From positions 1 through 64,000 of the IMG/VR virus record IMGVR_UViG_3300049427_000004: a DNA stretch of 64,000 nucleotides. The stretch is one strand, 5' to 3'. Position 1 is the first letter of the stretch; each line of letters starts with the position of its first letter. Below the pieces are notes generated by a model, which saw nothing but the letters and a program-made list of their open reading frames with translations, was not told the origin of the DNA and did no database searches. The position numbers were made by a program, and so were the translations under genes. Source of the stretch: a virus. Shown one piece after another: positions 56,608 to 63,790 of the stretch.

Positions 56608-57231
56608 TTATTCTTTGTTCAATGTCCAGTCACATTTCTCAGGACGTTCAATAAGTTGAATAAATTCTAATGGTTGACCAGCGTCATCCACATAAAACAG
56701 TTTACCATCAATATTAGTCTGTTTCAGAATTTTTTTGTAATCTCCCCATCTAACTTCTTCTTTAATGAAGTCAGGGCTGTTTTCTTTTACAAACTGTACA
56801 AAACTAGGATCGTCTTTAGCTTTGGATACTTCTTTACCGTTAACAAGAATCTCTGGCTGTTGTTTTTTGAACGTTAAGCTGCGAGTGGGTAATTTAATCG
56901 TAGAACTAATTTTCTTAGCTTTATTCGCTTTCTCCTCATCAATGACTCGCAGTTGATAAGCATGAAGGTGCTGTTTGAAAAACTCAATATCATTCACATG
57001 CTTTTTAGCAGCTGACTCTTTCCATAGATCCATCTTTGCTTTAAACGAATCCATACGCTCATTGTAAATTTGCTCAATTTCTTCTACTTTCTTTTCTTTC
57101 TCGACTAGGATTCCATCTACCCAAACAGCCATTCCATAATCATAAACTCCCCATGCTTGATCTTGTTGCAGTTGGTAAACCTCATCGTCCTCAAGTAGTG
57201 CTTCTTCAATTTGTTGATTGTAAGTTGTCAT
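56608..57231 (-). CDS. Gam-like host-nuclease inhibitor
   Basis: A 207-aa protein with a long central coiled coil (VEEIEQIYNERMDSFKAKMD), the SSTIKLPTRSLTFKKQQPEI strand typical of the Mu Gam family, and VRWGDYKKILKQTNIDGKLF near the C-terminus. Gam binds dsDNA ends and protects linear phage DNA from RecBCD/AddAB; it resembles Ku. An N-terminal extension (AWGVYDYGMAVWVDGILVEK) is unusual. It is not linked to a recombinase gene in view, but RecJ and UvrD-like proteins share the element. Confidence 0.78.
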   Translation of the reverse strand: MTTYNQQIEEALLEDDEVYQLQQDQAWGVYDYGMAVWVDGILVEKEKKVEEIEQIYNERMDSFKAKMDLWKESAAKKHVNDIEFFKQHLHAYQLRVIDEEKANKAKKISSTIKLPTRSLTFKKQQPEILVNGKEVSKAKDDPSFVQFVKENSPDFIKEEVRWGDYKKILKQTNIDGKLFYVDDAGQPLEFIQLIERPEKCDWTLNKE

Positions 57232-57278
57232 AATTTATTAATCTCCCTTTTTTTTGTTTTCATCATAATACTCTCGTT

Positions 57279-57512
57279 TCAAGACCTTTGCGATTCAATA
57301 AATTTCTTGATTTCTGTCAATTCTCTCATATTTCTTTTATAGAGCAGTGCAACGCACGCATCATGTATAGCATTAAGTTGTTCTTCAAAGTCTTTTCTTA
57401 GTGAAGAAGGACAGTCTAATTGATCTGGAGTAGCACAGTGAAATGCTTCTTCACTATCGGTACAACATGTTCCTTCATAATTCCAGTAGCATAAATCATT
57501 AGCGCAATTCAT
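57279..57512 (-). CDS. 77-aa Cys-rich protein
   Basis: MNCANDLCYWNYEGTCCTDS and HCATPDQLDCPSSL hold seven Cys residues in the first 35 positions. The rest is helical (NAIHDACVALLYKRNMRELT). Probable metal site; role unknown. Confidence 0.6.
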   Translation of the reverse strand: MNCANDLCYWNYEGTCCTDSEEAFHCATPDQLDCPSSLRKDFEEQLNAIHDACVALLYKRNMRELTEIKKFIESQRS

Positions 57513-57548
57513 TTATTTTCTCCCTTCGAAATTACAATTTTAAAAGCT

Positions 57549-57779
57549 CTATCTATTATCTTTCAGTGTAAAAGAATCGCATGTGTCTGCTTCCACTAGT
57601 GTGTTCAATGCAAACTTCAATTCTCCACAGTATGGGACAAATGTATTCTCGTTCCCTGTATTCCTGATTCTTACCCAAGTTGAGTGAATACAATCGGAAC
57701 ATTCTTTCTTTGCAGCTTCATCTGGAAAGTTCTTTGTAAACTCCTGCTGGAGTAATTCCCAATCACTTAACTCTTTCAT
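57549..57779 (-). CDS. 76-aa Cys-containing protein
   Basis: Has CSDCIHSTWVRIRNTGNENT, YCGELKF and ADTCDSF, four to five Cys spaced like a small zinc fold. AGGAG site. Adjacent to another Cys-rich gene. Confidence 0.55.
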   Translation of the reverse strand: MKELSDWELLQQEFTKNFPDEAAKKECSDCIHSTWVRIRNTGNENTFVPYCGELKFALNTLVEADTCDSFTLKDNR

Positions 57780-57806
57780 TTTACATCTCCTAATAAATTC
57801 ACGATT

Positions 57807-58115
57807 TTAAAGTAACTTTTCTTGTACTATTTCCCATGCTTTAACTCCATCTTCATATGCATTTGGATAATTTTGTGCGTAGAGGGAATTATCTCGTTTA
57901 ATTCCATCGAATCCAGCAGCAAAAGATTGAACGTAATTGTCGGTTAGTTCTTGTTCTAAATAATCTTCGACATAGCGTCCGTCTTCGCACATAAATTGAT
58001 AAACTGCACCCAAAGCACAAGCACATCCTTCCTTTGGAAAGAAATCTCCACGCATTGGTTTTAATCCTGTAGCCCTGTACGCTTCAATCACTAGCTCTGG
58101 ATAGACTTGTTTCAT
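57807..58115 (-). CDS. 102-aa protein, function unknown
   Basis: ATG (MKQVYPELVIEAYRATGLKP) follows AAAGGGAG. KEGCACALGAVYQFMCEDGR gives three Cys; the rest is helical (DGVKAWEIVQEKLL). A longer upstream frame overlaps the neighbouring gene. Confidence 0.6.
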   Translation of the reverse strand: MKQVYPELVIEAYRATGLKPMRGDFFPKEGCACALGAVYQFMCEDGRYVEDYLEQELTDNYVQSFAAGFDGIKRDNSLYAQNYPNAYEDGVKAWEIVQEKLL

Positions 58116-58143
58116 ATTTTCATCTCCCTTTGAATTTCTCATT

Positions 58144-58701
58144 TTATAGGCTTTTCGAAATAGCATTTTTACGTTTTATCAATTCCTCTATTTGACCATC
58201 AATGAAATTGATCTGTTCGAGAATATGTTCATTCTCATTGATGCCAATTTCTTTATTCCATTCTTCTTCTAGTCTCCAAAGGTCTCTTTCTAGACCTAAA
58301 AATGTTCCATGAGCTACATTTTTAGTTTTTGAAACATTAAATGAAGGGGTGTAAGAGTCGCAATGAATCCCACAGCAATTATGGATTGGATTATATTCTT
58401 TATCAGATGAGCTACAATCGCAATAACTACCACTCATATTATTACTTGATAATGAGATATGATAATTGAACCTATCTTGATTTGTGTCCATATAGTAAAT
58501 TGAGACAGTGCCATCACTATACCCTTCTGACTGATCAGGTTCATAATGAAAATAGCAGTCATTTGATTCATATGTATTAATTAATTCCTCTAATTTATCT
58601 ATGTTTTGCTCTATGGTGTAAAAATAAGGATACATATCTACCCTTTCATCTTTCTGAACTTTAATCATAAAAGACTTCAAGTGTGTTAAAAATTTAGTCA
58701 T
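58144..58701 (-). CDS. 185-aa protein, function unknown
   Basis: Helical N-terminus, then a Cys-containing middle (SYCDCSSSDKEYNPIHNCCG) and a C-terminal helix (ILEQINFIDGQIEELIKRKN). The C-x-C ... C-C-G-x-H pattern suggests a metal site. Starts ATG behind AGGAGAG. Confidence 0.6.
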   Translation of the reverse strand: MTKFLTHLKSFMIKVQKDERVDMYPYFYTIEQNIDKLEELINTYESNDCYFHYEPDQSEGYSDGTVSIYYMDTNQDRFNYHISLSSNNMSGSYCDCSSSDKEYNPIHNCCGIHCDSYTPSFNVSKTKNVAHGTFLGLERDLWRLEEEWNKEIGINENEHILEQINFIDGQIEELIKRKNAISKSL

Positions 58702-58988
58702 TCAATCTCTCCTTTGGAATGGAAATTTTTCTTTGCTCTTTCACTAGCTGCAATCCTATTCTTCTCGCTCATTACTCGTTTTTTACCTGATCTGAATGAA
58801 ACTTGACTAAAGTCCAACTCATACTTGTGTTGACCATCACTCAAAATCTCTATAGGCTCAACATTAACTCGCTTCAATTTATTGATAACTTTAGATTGAT
58901 AAGTACTTAATTTCCAAATTCCTGATTCATCGTCTGACTGGAGTACACTTTCACGCTCTGCTGCTGAATATGAAATAATAATCACCAT
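58698..58988 (-). CDS. 96-aa basic protein, start uncertain
   Basis: Body IISYSAAERESVLQSDDESG and a basic C-terminus (GKKRVMSEKNRIAASERAKK) that could contact nucleic acid. The listed ATG directly abuts its AAAGGA site; an in-frame ATT three to four codons later is at better spacing and may be the real start. Confidence 0.55.
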   Translation of the reverse strand: MVIIISYSAAERESVLQSDDESGIWKLSTYQSKVINKLKRVNVEPIEILSDGQHKYELDFSQVSFRSGKKRVMSEKNRIAASERAKKNFHSKGEIE

Positions 58989-59013
58989 TCCTTTGAAATG
59001 TCGTTTTTATGGC

Positions 59014-59181
59014 CTATTTGAAAGCCTTAAATCCTAATGTGAAACTCCAGTATAGGAAATTAATATATAGATAAACCTCTTTGTAATGCCCATAGTCCTC
59101 AGATGCTATATTTCCACCAAATGACCATCTATCAAAATTATGATCGCATCTTTGAAAATTAATGATTGGTTCAAATTTCAA
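59014..59181 (-). CDS. 55-aa aromatic protein, TTG start
   Basis: GGAGG lies 9 nt before TTG; product begins KFEPIINFQRCDHNFDRWSF and ends LYINFLYWSFTLGFKAFK. Contains an IINFQRCDHNFDRW stretch, which is rather conserved-looking. Function unknown. Confidence 0.55.
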   Translation of the reverse strand: MKFEPIINFQRCDHNFDRWSFGGNIASEDYGHYKEVYLYINFLYWSFTLGFKAFK

Positions 59182-59229
59182 CTCGTATTACCTCCATTTT
59201 TTATTTATTAAAACTACCTATTTTACGTC

Positions 59230-59295
59230 TTATTGTAAAATCTCTTTTTTCAAGCAGCTTAAACTCTCAGTTCGTTCCTTAGTTTCTCGATCCAA
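59230..59295 (-). CDS. Possible 21-aa peptide
   Basis: GAGGTG, then TTG and MDRETKERTESLSCLKKEIL-type residues to a stop. It is very short; the good ribosome site is the only support. Confidence 0.25.
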   Translation of the reverse strand: MDRETKERTESLSCLKKEILQ

Positions 59296-59433
59296 TTAGT
59301 CACCTCGTTTTATATTTTTGGTTTTAATGAATTTGAAGCACCATTTTCCGTTATCTTTGAGAAGTAATGATTTATCTCTTATGTATAGTCCTAATGCTAT
59401 GCAACTTATTCCCACCAAAGTCCAAGCAGCCAT
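59296..59433 (-). CDS. 45-aa membrane peptide
   Basis: MAAWTLVGISCIALGLYIRD followed by a basic tail (KWCFKFIKTKNIKRGD). Its ATG overlaps the stop of the previous gene (TAATG), so it is probably translated by coupling. Confidence 0.5.
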   Translation of the reverse strand: MAAWTLVGISCIALGLYIRDKSLLLKDNGKWCFKFIKTKNIKRGD

Positions 59434-59777
59434 TATGATACCTCGATTCCTTCAGCTTTCAGTAACAATTCACAAATGTTTTGAGATGTTGCTTCACTTA
59501 TATAATGCTTTCCATCATATAGCTTATCTAGCTTATCAATTAATTCAGGGTTAATTTCTTTTATAATATTGATCATTTTATAGCAGTCCTTAATATCTGT
59601 TGCCGGATTCCAAAAGTTAACTGGCTCAATGGCGATTCCTTGCTCATCCAACCAATATTCAGCAAAGTAAGGCAGTCCTCTATCATTGTTCTGAATTGTA
59701 GCTTTAGTCCATTTCATTAGCTTTTCACTTAATAAGTTATGAATTAACTTATAGTCGGTTTCCAATTCAATTGTCAT
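59433..59777 (-). CDS. 114-aa protein, start uncertain
   Basis: TIELETDYKLIHNLLSEKLM and FAEYWLDEQGIAIEPVNFWN. The listed ATG is fused to the AAGGAG site with no spacing; an ATT two codons later, or a TTG four codons later, is better placed. Helical C-terminus. Function unknown. Confidence 0.55.
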   Translation of the reverse strand: MTIELETDYKLIHNLLSEKLMKWTKATIQNNDRGLPYFAEYWLDEQGIAIEPVNFWNPATDIKDCYKMINIIKEINPELIDKLDKLYDGKHYISEATSQNICELLLKAEGIEVS

Positions 59778-59797
59778 CTCCTTATGAAAATGTGAAT

Positions 59798-60094
59798 TTA
59801 TTTAGATTTCACTACTTCTAATTCTGAAATTTCTCTTTTGTTTAATGGTAAAACATGCTGTTCATATACGTTTCCGATGTCGTAATCAAATCCATACCTT
59901 TCACCACACACTTTACACTCCATAAAGGTTTCTTGCCCTGTTCCATCGCTGTCATAGTGTTCAAGTGAACCATCATCATTTACGTAATATTGATGTACTA
60001 CGCCATCAACTATGTGTAGCACCAGCCTTATGTCTTCTTCATTATGTTCATGTAGTATTTTACACCTTTCATTTTGACACGAAAATTTACTCAT
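59798..60094 (-). CDS. 98-aa zinc-ribbon protein
   Basis: CQNERCKILHEHNEEDIRLV and CKVCGERYGFDYDIGNVYEQ supply two Cys pairs around a beta strand hairpin (VLHIVDGVVHQYYVNDDGSL). Probably a single zinc ribbon. Function unknown. Confidence 0.6.
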   Translation of the reverse strand: MSKFSCQNERCKILHEHNEEDIRLVLHIVDGVVHQYYVNDDGSLEHYDSDGTGQETFMECKVCGERYGFDYDIGNVYEQHVLPLNKREISELEVVKSK

Positions 60095-60242
60095 GATTCA
60101 CCTTACTTTCAATATTTATCTTACTATCAAAATATTCTTTTCCAGGGATTTCGTTAGAAGTGGCTTTACCACATTTTAAGCATCTGCTAATCGATCCTGA
60201 TTCAAATATGTCTTCGTTGCATATTATACATTTATCATTCAA
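60087..60242 (-). CDS. 51-aa zinc-ribbon protein, TTG start
   Basis: NDKCIICNEDIFESGSISRC then LKCGKATS: a CxxC...CxxCG ribbon in a tiny protein, with GAGGAAGTGG upstream. Its 3' end overlaps the next gene's ATG by 8 bases. Confidence 0.55.
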   Translation of the reverse strand: MNDKCIICNEDIFESGSISRCLKCGKATSNEIPGKEYFDSKINIESKVNHE

Positions 60243-60273
60243 TTAAATACCACTTCCTCATAAATGTTCTCTT

Positions 60274-60690
60274 TCATCGAGCACTTTTTAATTTTTCAAT
60301 CTTATTGACCACTGCTTGAATAGATTCTTCTGATTCACGTTTAATTTCATCTAATTCATTTTCCAATTCTTTAATCTGTTTTGCGAAATGGAAATCAGGA
60401 TCAATTGTTACTGTATAGTATTTTTCATTTTCTGGTTTGATTTCTGCAAGAAATTCCAAGTTAGTAGCTCCATATTTAATTTGATTGAAATTTCCAAAAA
60501 GATAAGAATGACTGCTTATATTCTCTTGTTTTCGATCAATAGTTAGAGATGGCTGCTGCATAAAGGGAACGTCTATCGTACAAGGCTCACCGTTCCACAG
60601 TCCTCTAGCCTTAAGCGTGAAACCTTTTCCATCAACTCTTTTAGTGATATGTATTTCTTCAAATCCTACTCCACTATTATCTATGTTCAT
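60274..60690 (-). CDS. 138-aa protein, function unknown
   Basis: Beta-rich first 95 residues (FEEIHITKRVDGKGFTLKAR, FTIDVPFMQQPSLTI-like) and a C-terminal coiled coil (QIKELENELDEIKRESEESI). AAGGGAG site. May oligomerise; no family recognised. Confidence 0.6.
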   Translation of the reverse strand: MNIDNSGVGFEEIHITKRVDGKGFTLKARGLWNGEPCTIDVPFMQQPSLTIDRKQENISSHSYLFGNFNQIKYGATNLEFLAEIKPENEKYYTVTIDPDFHFAKQIKELENELDEIKRESEESIQAVVNKIEKLKSAR

Positions 60691-60718
60691 ATGTCATTCT
60701 CCCTTTAAATTCCATCAT

Positions 60719-61000
60719 TTATTTGATACTGTAAAGACTTAATAATTCATATTTAGTTTTAATCTGCATCTCATTTTTCCCTGCTCTATTCCAACTAAGA
60801 GCATCTTCCTCGCTCATTCTATTTCCTTCGCCATTATCCCATTCATGCAATCGTTGTTCTCCGTATTCCCTTTTGTACCATTCGCGATATGCTTCTAATG
60901 GCAAGGCATATGTAATCGGTGCATCAATTACACTTGACCAATGTAAATACAAATCTTCTTTAGTAACATCATCTTTTAAAACAAGTGTATATCTAGGCAT
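60719..61000 (-). CDS. 93-aa protein, function unknown
   Basis: MPRYTLVLKDDVTKEDLYLH ... NRMSEEDALSWNRAGKNEMQ. Alpha/beta with many aromatic residues. No family recognised. Confidence 0.55.
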   Translation of the reverse strand: MPRYTLVLKDDVTKEDLYLHWSSVIDAPITYALPLEAYREWYKREYGEQRLHEWDNGEGNRMSEEDALSWNRAGKNEMQIKTKYELLSLYSIK

Positions 61001-61044
61001 TTCCTCTTCTCCTTCCTGCCCAATGAATCCCGTATTTCTTCGGG

Positions 61045-61362
61045 TTAAATTTCCTCAGAATCAATTTCTATTTCGTCATTCTCACTTACCACTATAAGAT
61101 TTATTCCTTTTTCAATATATTGTGACCCTGACTCAGTGAAGCATGGCATTTTTCCATTTTGCATGACGTATCCATATCCTTCATAGAAATCATGACCATA
61201 ATGTGCTCTATTCCATGCAATATTTGCAGCATGGTCTTTTAGCGTTTTTAAATTTGTGAAATCCTCACGATAATCTTGCATCCACTTTTCATTTATTACA
61301 TTTTCATCAATTTCTATAATGTACTCATTAGTAGTAGTTACCACGCATTTAAAATTTTTCAT
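61045..61362 (-). CDS. 105-aa protein, function unknown
   Basis: MKNFKCVVTTTNEYIIEIDE ... HAANIAWNRAHYGHDFYEGY ... VVSENDEIEIDSEEI. Beta-rich start, then a His/Tyr-rich stretch. ATG overlaps the previous gene's stop region (coupling). Confidence 0.55.
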   Translation of the reverse strand: MKNFKCVVTTTNEYIIEIDENVINEKWMQDYREDFTNLKTLKDHAANIAWNRAHYGHDFYEGYGYVMQNGKMPCFTESGSQYIEKGINLIVVSENDEIEIDSEEI

Positions 61363-61540
61363 TTAATCCTCCTGATATTTTCTTCTTTAAATCTTTACTC
61401 ATATCCTCAAAATAGTACCGTTGGTAATGAGAGTGGATTGTAATAATATCTTTCAACAATAATTCCTTCTTCATTTCGTCTGGTTCATTTAAGTAATCCT
61501 CACGTATTCTATCTAACATCTCTTGAGCAGTGATGGTCAA
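61349..61540 (-). CDS. 63-aa helical protein, TTG start
   Basis: TITAQEMLDRIREDYLNEPD behind GGAG. Helical, charged, with a basic C-terminus (KDLKKKISGGLNEKF). Function unknown. Confidence 0.5.
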   Translation of the reverse strand: MTITAQEMLDRIREDYLNEPDEMKKELLLKDIITIHSHYQRYYFEDMSKDLKKKISGGLNEKF

Positions 61541-61581
61541 TTTACCACTCCATTCTCCCTATAAATTCTTCATTTTATCTT

Positions 61582-61935
61582 CTAAATCTCCACAATCTTA
61601 ATTGCTTTTCCTTCAAATTTCATAATAAGAGAAACGGCATCCTCATTTCCAACCATATAGCAGCCGTCATATGCATCATATCGCACCACATTATCATCGG
61701 GATACTCTGGTTCTGTAGGCCATTCATCGTTATGTGATTTGCACTCACAAACTTCATTTTCTGTCTCATTAATAAAATCATAGTGACCGTGAGGAATATG
61801 GTATAATGTACTTTCTGTTGGATTACTGGCATTCATTCCAACAATAGTTCCATCAACAAGAATTCCACAAACATCAATTAATCTGCCTGATGGTAAACCA
61901 GATTGAGGTATAGTTACTTTTACTTGCTTGCTGAT
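61582..61935 (-). CDS. 117-aa protein with probable ATC start
   Basis: An open frame starts SKQVKVTIPQSGLPSGRLID followed by VCGILVDGTIVGMNASN, then the acidic half ending AVSLIMKFEGKAIKIVEI. GGAG is 8 nt before ATC. The first ATG is 33 codons in, after clearly coding sequence, and has no ribosome site. No ATG, GTG or TTG exists earlier. ATC is therefore taken as start. Function unknown; the N-terminal beta part looks like a small barrel. Confidence 0.6.
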   Translation of the reverse strand: MSKQVKVTIPQSGLPSGRLIDVCGILVDGTIVGMNASNPTESTLYHIPHGHYDFINETENEVCECKSHNDEWPTEPEYPDDNVVRYDAYDGCYMVGNEDAVSLIMKFEGKAIKIVEI

Positions 61936-61959
61936 ATTATCATCTCCATTCCCAATTAA

Positions 61960-61979
61960 ATTTCCATTTCGTTGCCTTA
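61960..61979. repeat. Intergenic repeat element, example 5
   Basis: On the minus strand TAAATAAGGCAACGAAATGGAAATTT: the same GGCAACGAAAT core as at 33.96 and 47.63 kb, overlapping the stop codon of the 97-aa gene. Confidence 0.6.
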
Positions 61980-62270
61980 TTTAGACTGATTATATTGACT
62001 GATAATTTCTTCTCTAGATTTACCTAGCAGATCAAGGCAATGGTTGAGTAAAGTTAAATCAGAATGCTCTTCTTTTCTACAAAATCCACAACTGGTCTCC
62101 TGACTCCATCGGGAGCCTTCTGGAGTGTATCCCTCTTCCTCTCGTCTATATCCTTCTGATTCAGCACATTTGTCACTACACCAGTGTTCACCACATTCGC
62201 AGCCTACGTAATCACCACAATCAGGAAACGTATCGCTACATTTACTACACGCATACCAATCTACTCCCAT
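61977..62270 (-). CDS. 97-aa Cys-rich zinc protein
   Basis: Twelve Cys or His ligand candidates: YACSKCSDTFPDCGDYVGCE, CGEHWCSDKCAE and TSCGFCRKEEH. Likely two zinc sites of the treble-clef kind; known as a recurring phage protein of unknown role. ATG behind AGGAG. Confidence 0.65.
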   Translation of the reverse strand: MGVDWYACSKCSDTFPDCGDYVGCECGEHWCSDKCAESEGYRREEEGYTPEGSRWSQETSCGFCRKEEHSDLTLLNHCLDLLGKSREEIISQYNQSK

Positions 62271-62319
62271 TTACCTATCTCCTCTCATATTTACCTAATA
62301 AACTTCCAGTTTCAATGCC

Positions 62320-62808
62320 TTAATAATTGTACATTTTCCAAATTACATCCATTCTGTTCTTATCATTAATCTCTGAATTATTTAAAACATCTTCAACTTT
62401 TTTATTTTTATTAATAACCAAGAATAGATCTCCAAACTCATTCTCATATGTATTTTGACATTCATTTGAGTAATCCAATTCGCCTTCCCATGGCACATAG
62501 AAATCTTCACTAGTACCATCCTCGTAATGAACACCAACTGAGACAATATCTCTGGATTGTGTTATGCGTTCAAATTTATTCATCTCCCATTCTTCTTGAT
62601 CAAATGGCAGATATGATATATTATCATTCCTATTTATTGAAAGTGAAAAGTGTTCACAGCATCTCATTTTGCTAACTGAATTTACTGCAATCCTTCGAAT
62701 GCTGTCTTTGATTTCATCAATATGCAGATGACCTATTGACTTGCAGTCAATGGACATCACCTCGCAATTTTCAAACCCTAAATCGATATTTTTTATTTGT
62801 TTAAACAA
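62320..62808 (-). CDS. 162-aa protein, function unknown
   Basis: TTG start 10 nt after GGAGG (FKQIKNIDLGFENCEVMSID). Beta-rich with two His/Cys spots (RCCEHFSLSINRNDNISYLP); ends DRMDVIWKMYNY. No family recognised. Confidence 0.55.
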   Translation of the reverse strand: MFKQIKNIDLGFENCEVMSIDCKSIGHLHIDEIKDSIRRIAVNSVSKMRCCEHFSLSINRNDNISYLPFDQEEWEMNKFERITQSRDIVSVGVHYEDGTSEDFYVPWEGELDYSNECQNTYENEFGDLFLVINKNKKVEDVLNNSEINDKNRMDVIWKMYNY

Positions 62809-62853
62809 TATTTATTAGCCTCCTTTTTCCTCATAAATGTCAAGTTTCATTGC

Positions 62854-63405
62854 TTATTCTTCAAGCTTCTTAAGTACTACTGGAAACATAAAGGTTGCAA
62901 ATTTCTCCGAATATAGCTCTTGAAAATGATACTTATGTTCTGCATTAATTTCCGAATTACCTTTGAATATGATGTCTAGGAAATGATTGTTGATCTCATC
63001 TAATTTTAGAATACTTGCATATTCGCCTGAATCTTGTTTAAATTCCTCATAAAGTAGAATATGCCCTAATTCATGAATGAAATTATAAATAAGTAATGTT
63101 CCATCTGAAAATTCAACATCTATAGCTTTGAAAAATGCTAATACTTCTTCATTTGAGCCTGTGTATATTTCATCTCCAAAATATTCAAACATATTGGAGA
63201 ACAGCATAATTTCGTAAGAAAATGACTTATCTCTTTTAGTTTTAGGCCTCTTGACGGACATTTGAGCAAAAGGAGGATTAGATTTATTACTGTCATACCT
63301 CTGCTCTTTAGGATATTCATAAACGCCATAAGTTATATTTGCTTCCTGAAGGATAGGTTTTATTTCTCTTATTTGCTTTAAGACATTATCTAATACTGGT
63401 GTCAC
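62854..63405 (-). CDS. HExxH metallopeptidase-like protein (ImmA/IrrE-like)
   Basis: Around residues 117-135, TLLIYNFIHELGHILLYEEF holds the zinc motif H-E-x-x-H; a downstream Glu (YSEKFATFMFP) fits the gluzincin third ligand. The domain size and position resemble ImmA/IrrE-type peptidases that cleave phage repressors. No helix-turn-helix is present in the protein and no repressor gene is in view nearby. GTG start behind GAGGGG. Peptidase activity and target are unproven. Confidence 0.6.
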   Translation of the reverse strand: MTPVLDNVLKQIREIKPILQEANITYGVYEYPKEQRYDSNKSNPPFAQMSVKRPKTKRDKSFSYEIMLFSNMFEYFGDEIYTGSNEEVLAFFKAIDVEFSDGTLLIYNFIHELGHILLYEEFKQDSGEYASILKLDEINNHFLDIIFKGNSEINAEHKYHFQELYSEKFATFMFPVVLKKLEE

Positions 63406-63445
63406 TCGATCCCCTCTTTCTAATCCATATGAAAGACAAATTTTA

Positions 63446-63577
63446 TCACCTAAAAATAAGAAACAATCCTCCTGCTGATATTGCGGTAAAAAGGAATCCT
63501 AAAAACAAACCTTCTAATAATCCCTTGGCATGAGCTTGATGTTCGGTGAAAGTCCAATCTTCTATTTTCTTAATCAA
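63446..63577 (-). CDS. 43-aa membrane peptide, TTG start
   Basis: IKKIEDWTFTEHQAHAKGLL, then a hydrophobic span (GLFLGFLFTAISAGGLFLIF). TTG overlaps the stop of the upstream gene (TTGA) and GGAGGAG lies just before. Function unknown. Confidence 0.55.
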   Translation of the reverse strand: MIKKIEDWTFTEHQAHAKGLLEGLFLGFLFTAISAGGLFLIFR

Positions 63578-63762
63578 ACAAACTCCTCCATTCCACGCCA
63601 TAATACGTGATCATCTTCAACACATCTAAAATACTCATTCAGGGGTGCATGATCATTCAACGAACATGAAATTCGATCTCCCCAATATTCACTTACGTTC
63701 ATGGCAACTAATACATCAGCAATAGATTCTCTGCCATAACTGTCTACACATATAATCTTCAT
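63574..63762 (-). CDS. 62-aa protein, function unknown
   Basis: MKIICVDSYGRESIADVLVA ... CVEDDHVLWRGMEEFV. Alpha/beta; AAGGAG site. Overlaps the next gene's TTG start. Confidence 0.55.
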   Translation of the reverse strand: MKIICVDSYGRESIADVLVAMNVSEYWGDRISCSLNDHAPLNEYFRCVEDDHVLWRGMEEFV

Positions 63763-63790
63763 AAGTGCATCTCCTTTTAAAATTGATGAT

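Noticed and set aside
61620-61832. Alternative minus-strand frame of about 70 aa
   Set aside because: It lies entirely inside the frame encoding the 117-aa protein, has erratic composition (many Met and Gln) and no ribosome site.
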